A stretch of 64,000 nucleotides of DNA from Acestrorhynchus altus (lineage: Eukaryota > Chordata > Actinopteri > Characiformes > Acestrorhynchidae): the NCBI GenBank assembly GCA_034509495.1, contig JAVGWO010000026.1, positions 3,342,332 to 3,406,331 of the forward strand, in the 5' to 3' direction. Under the pieces are notes generated by a model. The model saw nothing but the letters and a program-made list of their open reading frames with translations. It was not told the DNA's origin and did not search any database. Numbering within the stretch: position 1 is the first letter of the stretch; each line of letters begins with the position of its first letter. Below, one piece after another: positions 47,210 to 59,007 of this stretch. The position numbers were made by a program, and so were the translations under genes.

Positions 47210-47500
47210 CACCTTATGCCATGCACCAGCACATCAAAATATCTCAGCAGGATGGGGACACAATGCTCCACCTTCCGCTCGGAATTTCAGCCCTTTCTCA
47301 TACTTGTTGTCAGGACGATGGTTCTTGCCCATTCTCCTGAGTATATTAACTGCCCTCGCAAGCATTTACAAGCTGCCGAGCCCACTGCCCTCCTGCCATG
47401 ATAACATGATTAGCATATGGACCCAGCGCTAAGTCAGCGGAAGCCAACCTCACATTCAAAGTCAATTAATCATAACACATCACAGAGATCGCAGCTGAGA
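47210..47500. other. unique block, candidate conserved non-coding element
   Basis: It contains CCATGATAACATGATTAGCA and AAAGTCAATTAATCATAACA, with CTAAGTCAGCGG between, giving several GATA- and homeodomain-like cores. No repeat. Two overlapping 76-78-residue plus frames look like chance. Confidence 0.3.
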
Positions 47501-47867
47501 TACAAGACCATAAGGGTTCGGAATTTCAGAAAAGTGAACATGAACTCCTGGATCTGATGTTCTTTTTAGAGAACTTGGACCTTTTTAGACAAAAGGGTGA
47601 AACATTACATGGCAATACCAAAAGACTATCATCTAAACCGCCATAGCAGAATCTCCTCCTATCTTCCATTATTATACATTTGCACAGAGGCTTCATGAAG
47701 TGTGAACAATTGGGACATTATATTAAGACACACAGCAGTCTTCAATCAGGGAGAACAGTGATATTTAGGTTTAGGTTACACTGTGATCTCATATCATGCT
47801 CATATCAATATGTTCTCTCTTAGAAAAATCATGGGGTTCCTAGATTCCATAATGTATGTTCTGTACC
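47501..47867. other. unique DNA, nothing recognised
   Basis: No recognised repeat or exon. Confidence 0.4.
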
Positions 47868-48090
47868 AGTGGTATCCAACATATGGCCTGTGGGCTGATA
47901 AATGTTTAACTGGCCCGCTGCCACATTTAGAATCCAGCGCACTTCACGATCCACCATTCAACGAGTTCCTGATGCTTATTAAAATAAATAAACTCTCTCT
48001 GCACTGTACATACTGACCAATAGATAACATCAGGGAGACAGTTAAACACCACAGCAGCCAACCAACGTAACCTACATTTCAGCTGGGATG
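47868..48090 (+). mobile_element. possible hAT-type remnant
   Basis: CAGTGGTATCCAACATATGG, then CCTGTGGGC, resembles the end of hAT/Charlie-like elements (AGTG.T.TCCAAC..TGGCCCG). The other end was not found. Confidence 0.35.
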
Positions 48091-49106
48091 GGACAACAGA
48101 GATTTAAACTCTGGAGTGCGAATCAATCAGAATATCTGCTTTGGGGAGAGGTGAACAACAGAGAGTCAAAAGTCTCTTTTTTTACCTTTTTGCAGGCCAT
48201 CTCTGCAATGCCGCTGGACAGTTATGTTCACTCACACAAAATCAGGCTTTTATCTATATGAATACTTGAAACTAGAGGTCAAATTACCATTTTAAAAACT
48301 AGTGTCTGGTCCCCTTAATGATCAGATAATGTTCCTGATCAGAATTTTAATTTCAGGGGCGTGGCAGGACAACAGTCAAGAGTCAAACTTCAAAGGCAGA
48401 ACCAATCATTATTGGTTTATTTCTTGAACTCAGCACAAGTTCTATCCCAGGAATATCTCAGGAAGAGAGTAACCTACTGACAAGATGCATACATCATAAC
48501 AACCATATGCCTACCAGAGCAAATCCCAGCTTGGGGTCAAATGAGTTTCTAGTATTTTTACTGCTCTGTCCATGTACATTCTCAACCTGCATGCAGATTC
48601 CTGACTGAACAGTGAAAGGGTGGGGGCTTGATGACCTCACTGGGCCAGATATTGAATCCAAATAAATGGAAAGGTCTGTTCAGTCAGATCACCTTGTTAA
48701 TCATTACAAATAACTCAAAATTCTTACATTATCAGGTCAAAACACTCTGTATGATCAGTTCATTTGATTTCTGACATATAAAGTGTAATTTGTCTCATAT
48801 GGCGCCACATCAATGTCAAACCTGGGGAGGTGCAAAAACAGGTGAAAATGATAAACCTGAGTTTTGCAGGTGTAACTGTCCTTTCTCAGGAGTGCAACTG
48901 TGGAAACAGTTCAGTTTCAGAAAGCAAGTGGGCAAGAAAGAACGACACAGGTGAGTTAGTTAGGCTAAAAGTGGTTTATCTAAATTAGAATAGTAAATTA
49001 TTTAAATTATAATAGTAATAGTAATAACTTAAAGTTAAAACATTTCATTCTGGCTTTTATCTTGTAGTTGGTTATTTGAACATTATGGGTTCGTTAACTA
49101 GATTTT
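48091..49106. other. unique DNA, nothing recognised
   Basis: The stretch 48350-48480 may be an unidentified repeat. Otherwise AT-rich. Confidence 0.3.
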
Positions 49107-49303
49107 AGCACCTTTGCTTAAACCAGAAACGTAATGAGCTTTTGGGAATTGCTATAAGTACTAAGCTCAGTTCTGGACTGCACAACATTTTGGATGCAGA
49201 TTTTCCATTGAAAGGACAACATAGTCTATGAATAGTCTTAATCCCTGTTTTAGTGAATGAATTCCCAAAAGCTCATTACATTTCTGGTTAAAGCAGTGGT
49301 GCA
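49107..49303. mobile_element. 197-bp fold-back MITE
   Basis: The arms at 49107-49150 and 49260-49303 are inverted copies with only a few mismatches or one-base gaps. GTAATGAGCTTTTGGGAATT on the left is matched by AATTCCCAAAAGCTCATTAC on the right. The centre (about 110 bases) has no open frame. It is a classic small terminal-inverted-repeat element. The family is unknown to me. Confidence 0.75.
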
Positions 49304-50962
49304 TAGCAAAAAATGCAAAAAAGCATAAAATGCAAGCATAAGTATATTTTTTTAACAAAAAGATGGTCAAATTCATATACATTTTTTAATTATCTTAATT
49401 TTTACATTTCAAATGTAGACAAATTTGAGTAGCCTATTGTTAGGGTTAGAGTCAGAGCTCCTCTGGTATATGTGATTATGTCTAAATACTTTTCTCATTT
49501 TCATGCTTCTTTTCAAAGGAAGTGCACACAGTGTTGAATTGTCCAATAAGTCTGGCTATGCCTGAGTTTTTTAACATCTCTCTTCCCCAATGCCAATTCA
49601 CTGATATCTCAATGACAACTAAGCTCTTATACAACACAGAACTAATTGGTGATTGAAACTAACACTTTTGCATTACTTCCACCGTATTTACCGAGTAATA
49701 AACCTTGTAGCAATATATGTCTCACAGTTTAAGAGGCTACACCACACTGCACTGCAGTTCAATTAACTGAAGAAGCAACTTTCTTAAGGCAAATCCTCAA
49801 AGCCATCTAGGCCTCTAAGCTTACTGACGCACTTTGATGTGCACCTCAGCTTGGCAAACGTTATGGACTGATGACACTGTAGCGTAAAGGAAGAAAACAT
49901 TTTCATAAGCCCTTGTGCCCCTTTGGAAATCATTGTTCAGCATATTGTAAGTTTGCCTTCAAGATCATGTGTACTGTTTAACTGGAGCGACTGATGCATT
50001 GTAGTTTCAGAAAAGCTTCCACACCTCACCAGGTCGCCTATGAATTCCACAGAAGAATGAAAACGCTTGACAGCTGGTTGTAGTCCTGCAACATAGACAG
50101 TGCATCTGACCCAGGAGATCTTCATCTCGCTCATCATTCAAACTTAGTCACATACAGACTTAGGGAGCATTTGATGGATATGCAAAGTATGTAGAACTTT
50201 GATGTAGTGGTGTTGCTTTGGTATACAGGAGTTGCAGGCTGGTCTCTTGAGAAGATGTGTTAAAGTCAAATACGTGGGATACGTGTTGAACACACTCAGC
50301 TTTGGACGGACGACAGCAGGTGGGAATAGCATAGCCAAGACTTCAATCAGGAAATTACACCAGTCATGAGTAACTTTCAGATATTATATGTTTGCCTTGT
50401 TCTTGCTTTTGTAGAGTTTGTGTGGTGAGAGCAAGTGAAAAATAACAGAAACCGACAACCTGGAAGTAAGAATTCCAGGATGGAAGCTTTGGGTGGCCTG
50501 AGAGAGGATCAGAATGAATGAGTATGAGGGAGGAAATATCAAAAAGATATCAAACAAAACTTTTTTTTTTTTTAAACACAAAGTGTTCAAATACACAGGG
50601 AATGAATATCTAAAATATTCATTTGTGTCCAGTTAAAGTCCAGTAATGAATGGTGCTAACCTGTGATTGAAGAGACGCAGACGAGGACACTGATTAAACA
50701 TTTGCCCAGAGAAAAAAGGTTTCATTAACACCAATGCCAAGGGAGAAAGCTTTGTTAAAGCAATATGCTCCCATTTCTCTTATCTATTTCAACTTGATTG
50801 CTCATTAAAGAGACTAGAAACAGTTTAAACCTGTGAATCGCTATCATAATATAAGGCTTTAATGCACAAGTCTAAAATCTGTTCTTTTGAAGCTCTCATT
50901 GAAATGCGTAGCAGGATGTTTGAGTTATTAAACAACCTTCAAAGCTGAATCACAAATCTGCA
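49304..50962. other. unique DNA, nothing recognised
   Basis: AT-rich unique sequence without repeat or exon signal. Confidence 0.4.
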
Positions 50963-51661
50963 GTGGCACAAGGTTTTATATTCAACCTTAAGTTTGATCT
51001 TCTTTCCGGACTCAAACACTATAATATATTTATCAGAGTTTTACTATATCCAATACAGCAGTGTTTTACAAACATCTGCAACAGTCTTTTGTTTTTTATA
51101 AGAATTAACTTGCAAGAGTCTTTTTTCACAGACCACAGCAACAAAAGTACAAATGAATATGTAAAAGCTTTTTCCAATTCCAATTTCAAAAATATATTAT
51201 TTAAAAGCTTAAAAATACATATTATAATTTTATATTGAAATAAATATATAATTAGTAATTATAATTTATCATTTGATAAGTGCATCATCAAAAATAGTTG
51301 CACAGAAGAAATCAAGTAATGAAACTTGATGTTTAGGTTTGGACATTGTGAGACATACACATTATTCTCATTCCAGGTAAATATCTGTTTTCTGTTTGCC
51401 TATTTCACTATTTTCAGTGCTTCCTGCTTATTAATGCTGGGCAGATGAAGTCTCGTGAAGCCTTGAAGCTTTCCATCCAATTGGTTTAAGAAACAATTCT
51501 CGAGGCTTCATGTGCACACAAACCATCTGCTGGTCAAAGCCTTTATTGTCATTTCAACTATTTGTCATGGCCCCTTAAACATAAACATAAACATAAACAT
51601 AGATCCAATGAAAATTTGTCCTGCATTAAAATTCTATTCACACTACTGAATTGGGAAACTA
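50963..51661. other. unique AT-rich DNA with short (ACATAA)n
   Basis: An ACATAA run of about four units is at 51578-51600. GAAGTCTCGTGAAGCCTTGAA near 51447 and TCTCGAGGCTTCA near 51499 form a weak inverted pair. Confidence 0.35.
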
Positions 51662-51829
51662 GGGGCAGTGAACACACATGCTCCAGATCTATGAGTGCCC
51701 TCCTCAGGGAGAGCTAAGCGAGGAGCTAAGTGCCTTGCCCAGGCCACGCCAGTCATGTCCTGATAGTCCAGGGACTGAATCAGCAACCTTCCAGTCAAAA
51801 AGGTTGTTTCCCAACCACCAGTTGCCCTA
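51662..51829 (-). repeat. tRNA-derived SINE, minus copy
   Basis: It starts GGGGCAGTGAACACACATG and ends CCAACCACCAGTTGCCCT. Inverted, the end gives GGGCAACTGGTGGTTGGG (tRNA-like head), a GAAGGTTGCTGATTCAGTCC B-box region, and later AGGCACTTAGC. The family is related to those at 30970 and 41884. A short internal duplication (GAGCTAAGCGAGGAGCTAAG) is present. Confidence 0.72.
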
Positions 51830-51937
51830 TAAGGGGATGACTGTTCTCACCTCTATACAGTTCACCTCTACCACAACTGAGCTATAGATGAAAGCATAAC
51901 AGTGTAAGTTAATCTTTTGATTCTGTGTTTTATTAAT

Positions 51938-51997
51938 TCATCTATTCATTTGTCTATTCATTCATTCATTCATTCATTGATTCATTCATTCATTCAT
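51938..51997 (+). repeat. (ATTC)~13 microsatellite
   Basis: ATTC units with TTGT and TGAT interruptions. Confidence 0.95.
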
Positions 51998-53779
51998 GTG
52001 TTTTTGATGTGACAAAACATTTCAGTATGATAAAATAAATCTAATATGTTAAAACTGTTCCAGTAGCCAAAGATGAGTGAATGTGCTTATGAATACTGGG
52101 GTGATGGCGACTCATGTATTTTGTAAATTGCACCAATATAGGAACCAACAAGGTATCATCAGATAAACATCAGTATCACTAGCCCATAACGCATAAAGTC
52201 TCATAAAAATCTTCTGAATTTTTGACAGATGCTCCAAAACATTATTTACATCATCAAGCACTGCAGAGTAGGAAGAAGGAAGGAGGAAGCCTATGTAACT
52301 GTATAAATCTGCTAAGAGGTCTAAAGTCATTTAAGAGCCAGTTGATATTCCAGTAAAGGCACTGCTTCTACTGTTACAGTTTTTCAAGAGTTCACTCCAG
52401 AAATATAAAGTGGGTATATTTATATGGTGAAGAGAAAAACAACACTGGTTTTGAGCTTTAAGTTTATGCTAGCTATAACTGTCAGACATGTTACTTAGCA
52501 GTGCTCCTTTTTCTTTTGCATGTTATTAAAACATCTACTAAAGAACATTGTTTTAAACATTTTATACATGATTTTGTTATTCAAGTCTTCATTAAACTGA
52601 TGAGATAGAATATTGCTAACTTGACTCCACTGTCATAGCCTTCTGAGTTTGCTGGCTGTTTAACTGAAGTTGCAACACCTCAGCAAGTAGAGTAATAAAT
52701 GATTCTTGAAGGAGTTTAATGCTCAGCCACGCATGTGAGCAAAGGAATGGCCCATCACTGTACCTGCCTTACTATATTAGGGTGTTGCACATGCTTTTCA
52801 TTCTGCTTTAAACTGTTGAGTTGGAATCACCCTCTGCAAGTAAAGTATTCCTCAGAGAAGAGTTTAAAAGTGGGATGATCCTATTACAATAGCACATTGT
52901 GTTGGCAGTGGATAGAAGAAGGTATGCACCAGCAATATGAAGGATCTGGGAGACCCATATGAACTAGGGATGTGACGGAGCTGAGGAGCTGAGAATGCGG
53001 TTTTGGAAAACACAGGGCCAAGAACACCTGATAAACACTGATAAGCCAATTGTGCACGTATTTTTGTATTTTTTTCAACATGAATACATGATGCTTAAAC
53101 AGGCCATCAGCCACAGGTAGCCACGGACTCACGGTGTACTGCAAACAATTCATCATTCAATCATTTATTATCATGTAATTAACTAGTTATGCATTCTACC
53201 AAAGGCATATATCAACCAGTAGTGTAGAACTGTTCAAGTACATTGCTTTTGTGTTTTTGAGCACTTGTTTTCTGCACAAACATTCGGCCATTTTAATGAT
53301 TTATTGGATGTAAAGTGGAAGTAATAAAACAACATCTTCACCATTAAGTTCAGATGAACATTGGTTGTTCTAAAAGATGACCTGCAGGCCGGAAATCAAC
53401 GTGTATGGGTCATGCACCCATCAGTCTCTCTGGATTCCAATAACCAGAATCCTTCAGTTTCTCACCTGACTGATCATGTGACTCACTCATGTTCCCAATC
53501 ACCTCTGATTATTCACCTGGTCCAGAGTGTTTAAACTGCACGTATCAGCCTGTTCAGTGTTCAGCTTTGCTTCATAACCCTAACACGCTACCTTATGTTT
53601 ATTTTTATCAAAGTCTGTCCGTGTTTGAGCCACATTCAATGAAATGGGTTTCAAATGATCTCACACCAATTTGCTAAAATGGTCTGAACTTTCAAGCCAC
53701 ATCCCTAATATGTACCACAGAGAGAGTACAGTGGATTCTCTGACCCGCAACAGAGCATCCAACAGCCACAATTGTGCAA
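51998..53779. other. mostly unique DNA, possible LTR-like stretch at 53400-53640
   Basis: At 53460-53560 the order of short CACCTGACTGATCATGTGAC and ATTATTCACCTGGTCCAG words recalls the leader of fish LTR elements. No long terminal pair, primer site or gag/pol frame is seen. Otherwise unique. Confidence 0.25.
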
Positions 53780-53862
53780 CAGTGGCAAGAAAATCACCTC
53801 AGAAGGAAAACTTGAGAGAAACCAAGACTCAAAATGGGAACCTCCTCTGGTCTAATACACAA
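53780..53862 (-). mobile_element. L2-type LINE 3' end fragment
   Basis: CAGTGGCAAGAAAATCACCT, then GAAACCAAGACTCAAAATGG and GAACCTCCTCTGGTC, is the inverse of the typical L2 3' region. Compare GGAGGATGGGTCCCCTTTG and CTTTCCTGCCACTG at 15885-15945 of the larger LINE here. It is a short 5'-truncated copy. Confidence 0.6.
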
Positions 53863-54025
53863 AAGCTGGGATTATCGCTATTACGACACCATCAGGAACC
53901 TCTCTATATAGATGTCTAGCATGCTGCATTGCACCCATATCAGTCTAGATTTTTAATAATTTATTGTTCCTGGTAACCTTTATCTTCCTTCAGAATAGGA
54001 CTGCAATCCGCCGGGTGTGTGTGCC

Positions 54026-54027
<2 letters not shown>

Positions 54028-54071
<44 letters not shown>
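54028..54071 (+). repeat. (GT)~22 microsatellite
   Basis: A GT run preceded by imperfect GGGTGTGTG units. Confidence 0.98.
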
Positions 54072-54093
54072 ATGTGTTTGTATGTATGTACTA

Positions 54094-54153
54094 ATACATC
54101 ACATTTGATACATTTGTGTATATATATATATAAATGTATCAAATGTGATGTAT
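54094..54153. repeat. perfect 22-bp inverted repeat (hairpin)
   Basis: The left arm 54094-54115 is the exact inverse of the right arm 54132-54153 (ATACATCACATTTGATAC against GTATCAAATGTGATGTAT). The 16-base loop is itself mainly TA repeats, so the duplex could extend further. No transposon ends were recognised. Confidence 0.95.
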
Positions 54154-54229
54154 CAGTTCACTTGCTGCCTTACCCCATACAGAGAAAACATAAAAGACAC
54201 ATACACCAGTCAGTCATAACATTAGTACT

Positions 54230-54715
54230 GCCTGAGTCAGGTCTCTTTGTTCTGTCACAATAGATCTGCTCATTCGAGGCCCGGAGAGAAGTGATGGTGA
54301 GAAATAGTGCAAAGAAACTGCAGAAAGGTTTAACTGCATCAAGAGTCGGGGTGCATTGGTCTACTGTGCAGCTTTGCTTGCACAAATATAATCCTCATGA
54401 ATCCTTGCCTGCAACTTTGCCCAAATTGTATCTCTAAATCTACCACTGACTACATTGAAGAGACTACTGAAGAGACACTATCATTTGGCATAAATATCAT
54501 AGATTTTGTTGGTAGATTTTAAACAAGTTGTGTATGCAATTTGACCCAAGAATATGTCAGAACTATCAGCCAAATGCAAGGAAAGGAGGAGCATTAGTTG
54601 CTCCAAAAGGAAATTGCAAGCTTGGTTTCTGCCAAAGTGTCACTTAGTACATTTAGGTGACCACTAATAGTAAAGTGTTTTTAATTTAAAAAGACAAGGG
54701 TGTCCAAGTTTTCAC
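54230..54715 (+). pseudogene. Tc1-like element relic, internally deleted
   Basis: A plus-strand frame reads LTASRVGVHWSTVQLCLHKYN (54332-54394), a Tc1 transposase DNA-binding segment. The 3' end follows near 54630-54710 (CTGCCAAAGTGTCACTTAGT, then GGGTGTCCAAGTTTTCACAC), resembling the end of the coding part and the terminal region. The catalytic domain is absent or unrecognisable between them. Confidence 0.6.
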
Positions 54716-55639
54716 ACACAAATGTAAGGTATCAGACAGAATGGGGTCTAAAACAGATGGAATCCACAAAAACATGTGCTACAGGGTGGTATCTCAGGTA
54801 GGATAAGATTAAATATAAAACCTTTACTTGTCAAAAGCATAGGTTATATCAGTTGACCATTTGCAATATGGTTTCATTCAACATATTTGGATTTTGCTCC
54901 CTGTTTGAATCCTTGTCTTGATGTCCAGTCACAGCATACATGTGTGGTCATTCACTGGTTTTATCTGTCCCATTGTAGCTGTACAGGCCTAGTTGCTTAG
55001 CTGGAATTATCTGGAAAAAAGAACAGTTTCATCTCAAGAAGGAAAGCTGATTCCGGCAGTTCTGTAGACTGAGTGAAGTGACACAGACTGTAGACTCTAT
55101 GAAAAGTAAAACTGGTGATGGTGAGAAGAGATAACATTAGAAACATCAAGGAGCAGGAGGCTAGTGGCACAAGTCCTGAAGGCACGGAAGTCAGGTGTAA
55201 TTGATTGTGTCCAGTATCAATATAGGATTGACATTAGCTGAGCACATGCATTAACAGAGCCCCAAAAAGGAAAAGTCATTAATTAGAGAATAAACTTGGC
55301 ATGTATGCTGGAAAACTTTGCAATCATTTACACTTGCAGCAGCTAGCTATAATTGGCATTCCCAACTTCTGTGCCATAATCCACGGAATAGCTACAGGGC
55401 TTGACAGGAATAAAGGCAGGTTTTACCTGTGAAAATGTGAAAGAAAGAGGTCTGCAGAGAGGTCAAAACTGTTCACACAGACTGTTTTTCACCTTCATCT
55501 CCAGGTCCAGCTGTGCGTCAGAAGCTGGAATCAGCAGTTTGCCTGGACTTTAAAAAGGACATCCTCTAACTCCAGCTCTGTCAGGTGAGCTGACCGATTG
55601 GATTGCTGGAAAACACAGAGAGACAATTATATAAATATA
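54716..55639. other. unique DNA, nothing recognised
   Basis: No recognised repeat or exon. Confidence 0.4.
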
Positions 55640-56435
55640 TAAAATCTCTCTCTCTCTTGCTCTCTCTCTCTCTCTCTCTCTGCTATTTTCTCCTTATCTT
55701 TTTTCCTCCCCTTATGTTCTATCTCTCTGGGCATCTTCTCTCTTCTTGTCTCTCTGCATATTCATCTCTTTTTATTTCCATCTCTCCCACTTTCCATTTC
55801 TCTCTATGCCTCTCCTTTCCTCTCTTTCAATTTCTCTTCCTGCCATTCTCTCTCTGTCTCTCTCTCTCTGTGTATCCCTCTCTCTGTCTCTTATTATTTT
55901 GTCTGTATCTCTGCTTCTCCCATTTTTGTCTCTTAGCTGCCTCCCCTTCCCTCTGTCTGTCTCTCTCTGCATCTCGTTCCCTCTTTCTTCCTCTTCCTCT
56001 TATGCTTTCACTTTGTTTGTATCTCTGCCTATTTCTAGCTCTCTCTTTCTGTATCTATTTGCCTCTCTTTCCCTTATTCCCCTCATTCTGTCCATCTCTC
56101 TTCCTCTACCTCACTTTTTGTCTCTATTCTTCTCCCTTTTTTCTGTCTTGTTCTCTTCATTCTTCTTCTCTTCTATTTTTGCATACATTTTCTTCTTGTC
56201 TATCTCTCTTTCTCTCCCTGTCTCTATCTCACTAGGCCTCTACCTCTTTTTCCAACTCTCTCCCTCTGTTTCTGTTCCTTCTTTCATCTTTCTACCTCTC
56301 ATTCTTTTTCTGTCTTCATCTCTCTGGCCTTCTTCCTCACTTTCCTCCTATGTGTCTCTGTCCCTCACTTTCTGCCTCTCTGTGTCTTGCTCTATATCCC
56401 TCACTTTCTCACTCTCCCCCAGCAGCCACCTCTGA
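55640..56435 (+). repeat. 800-bp polypyrimidine tract
   Basis: It starts as a pure CT run (55643-55681), then continues as irregular TCTC, TTCC and CTTTC words with few purines. Two overlapping plus frames of 210 and 229 residues are Leu/Ser/Phe-rich translations of it and not proteins. It is probably an old, decayed (CT)n array. Confidence 0.9.
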
Positions 56436-56752
56436 ATGCTACTCCTTACCTTCCATTATTCACCTTTTCTGTAGCTCTGATCTTCCTAAAATGGATCAGC
56501 AGTCTTGGTTTGTCTAGCCTCACCTGTGAGTGAGAAGCAATCAGAAGAGCGTGGCGGTCTCCAAGGGGACCTTGTAGCCTCTCGCTGCTCAACAAAAACC
56601 TGTGAGGCAGCAGTACTGGAACAAAGTCACGGCAAACGCCTTCCTGTCTCTGCCTTTGCTGTGTCACAACAGGCTGTAGAGCAACGCCGGAGGGAACAAA
56701 CAAGAGTGTGTTGCCAATTCATTCATCAAATGTGGTTTACCCCTGTGGACTT

Positions 56753-56754
<2 letters not shown>
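56436..56754. other. unique GC-richer DNA
   Basis: Non-repetitive, with GAAGAGCGTGGCGGTCTCC and other CpG-containing words. The frames here run into the next GT array and show no domain. Confidence 0.25.

Positions 56755-56821
<67 letters not shown>
56755..56821 (+). repeat. (GT)~33 microsatellite
   Basis: An uninterrupted GT run. Confidence 0.99.
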
Positions 56822-56824
<3 letters not shown>

Positions 56825-57030
56825 CTATGCCCTTCAGGCGTGCCAAGCTACTTACTGCTTCTACGTGAACTTGGTGCGAAAGTGGGTTCAGTAAAGTGTA
56901 ACAGGAGCAGGAGTGTGTTTGTGTCCTCTGCTATACTTGCTTTAGCTGCAAAAAAAAAGACAAGGATGGCTTCTAACACATTAGCTGCATCTCTCACAAT
57001 CTCACTCTCTCTCTGTTTCTCTATGTGGGG

Positions 57031-57095
57031 GTGTTTGTGTGTGTGTATGTGTGTATATGTGTATGTGTGCGTGTGTGCGTGTGTGTGCGTGTGTT
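57031..57095 (+). repeat. interrupted (GT)n
   Basis: GT units with AT, TA and GC interruptions. Confidence 0.95.
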
Positions 57096-57399
57096 TTGTC
57101 ATGCCTCCCGCGTAGAGGGTGACATCCAGAAATGCGTGCTAACACCAGGCGCTTTGTCTCCAACTCGCATTAACATCTGTCTACTAACGCGGAGGACAAC
57201 AAAGTCACAAAATGTCGTGCCAAATTAGATCATAGCCAAAAGTTCTGAAGTTTTGTAACTTTTCCAAGCAACAGCATGTGTCTGAAATGGCTATGGCCAT
57301 ATGTCTTATAACTGAATGATAATGTGTTTATTGGACTAGAAAAACTGCTTTTCTTTTCCTTAAAAAGGAGGAAAAAAGATGTTAGCACATACTCTATTC

Positions 57400-57715
57400 C
57401 TCAAACATTTCCATCAAATTAACTCCAGACTCGAACTGAGTCACCGGATGGGATGGAATGCCCGAAGCAGCAATTTCCTTTCTTTCATTATCTATTGTTT
57501 ATTTTGGTAAAATATTCATCCTGAGAATCACCTTCATTATTTTACTGATAAGAAAACCAAGGTCTAATTATTTACTGATGTGAATACTGAGGCTTAATTA
57601 ACACCTCCGTTTTACAAGTGTGTTGATTACAGATCCGCTTTTCCCTACAGCTGTGTTTCTGCCAATCAACGCAGATGTAGCACATTTTCATTTGCAGAGT
57701 GACCATCTAAAAAAA
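57400..57715. other. unique block, candidate conserved non-coding element
   Basis: It contains TGAGGCTTAATTAACACCTC, GTTGATTACAGATCCGC and TGCCAATCAACGCAGATG in non-repetitive DNA. It ends in an A12 run. Confidence 0.3.
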
Positions 57716-57829
57716 AAAAACAGCTTGACATGTTAGAACTGATGGCCCTAAACTCAGACTGTTCTTGATCATTATTTTTATGATTCATTTATAGATAGAA
57801 AGATTTTTTTGCATTTTTCAAGTTTTGCC

Positions 57830-58830
57830 ACCTCACAAACTGGAATTCAAATTTGAGTAGACCAGACCTGACCAGACTTTGACTAAAACATACCAATACT
57901 TTTACACATTTCTCCTTAAACCACTCAAGCGTTGCTTGTCCTGTTGGAAGGTGAACCTCCACCCCAGGCTCAAATCACTAACAGTTCAAAACTGTTGCTG
58001 AAGAATATGTATTTAGCACCATCCATCTTCCCCTTCACTTAGACCAGTTTCACAGTGCCTGTTGCTGAATAATATCCCCACAGTGCTGCCACCACCATGT
58101 TTCACTGTGGGGGTGGTGTTCTGGGGGAGATGAGACGTGTTGGTTCTGTGCCAGCGTTTTTCTTGGAGGCTGGAAAGTTTGATTTTGGTCTCATCTAGCC
58201 AGAGCATCTTCTTCTATACATTTAGGGAATTTCCCATATTCCTTTTGGCAAATTCAAAATGAGCTTTCCTATTTTTATCTGTAAGTAAAGTTTTTTTTTC
58301 CTGGCCACTCTTCCATAAAGCCCAGCTCTATGGGGTGCACAGCTTATTGTGGATGTATGGACAGATACTCCCATCTCTGCTTGGGAACTCTGCAGCCCAG
58401 TCTAAGAATTTTCGTGGATGGCACTCTGTTGGCAGGTTTGATGTGGTACCATGTTCTTTCCATTTGATGAAAATAGATTTTATGGTGTTCTGGGAGTTCA
58501 TCAAAGATTTGTATAATATTTTATAACCCAACCGTGACTTGTCCTTCTCATTAACTTTCTCCATGACTAGTTTGGAGATCTCCTTGGTCTTCATGGTGTT
58601 ATTTGGTTAGTGGTGCCTCTTGCTTAATGGTGTTGCAGCCTCTGGGGCCTTTCAGAAAAGGTGTGTACATACTGAAAGATCATGTGACATTTAGATTGCA
58701 CACAGATGGACTTCTTTTCACTAATCATGTGACTTCTGAAGGTAATTGGTCGCACCAGGGGCTTCATAGCAAAGGGGGTGAATACATACAATTCAGATCA
58801 AAAATATTTACAGGCCCAATATTAGGAACA
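57830..58830 (-). pseudogene. Tc1-like element with transposase relic
   Basis: On the minus strand the transposase starts MKTKEISKLVMEKVNEKDKS near 58594 and keeps much of the paired helix-turn-helix (TIKSIFIKWKEHGTTSNL). Catalytic-half pieces include LWLDETKIKLSSLQ, where the first Asp is kept as DE, and PTVKHGGGS. Stops and shifts separate them. The C-terminal part with the last Asp/Glu pair is missing at the left end. The outer ends are approximate. Confidence 0.82.
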
Positions 58831-59007
58831 GATTGGTTCTTATTGGTTCTTATCAAAATATATGACATATTGTATATGTTTTTTATAAGTGTATATAAGA
58901 TGTTTTATTAGCTCAAAACCACACCAATTTGTACTTATTTGAACTTAGCATTTCAAAATAATATTTTTGTCCAAGACATTTGTTATATTGTGTCAAAAAT
59001 AATTACT

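Noticed and set aside
53400..53640. Possible solo LTR
   Set aside because: Only a vague resemblance of short words to LTR leaders. No TG..CA ends, target duplication or partner copy could be found.
55603..56435. 210- and 229-codon plus frames resembling membrane-rich protein
   Set aside because: They are translations of a polypyrimidine tract, hence Leu, Ser and Phe only. Hydrophobicity is an artefact.
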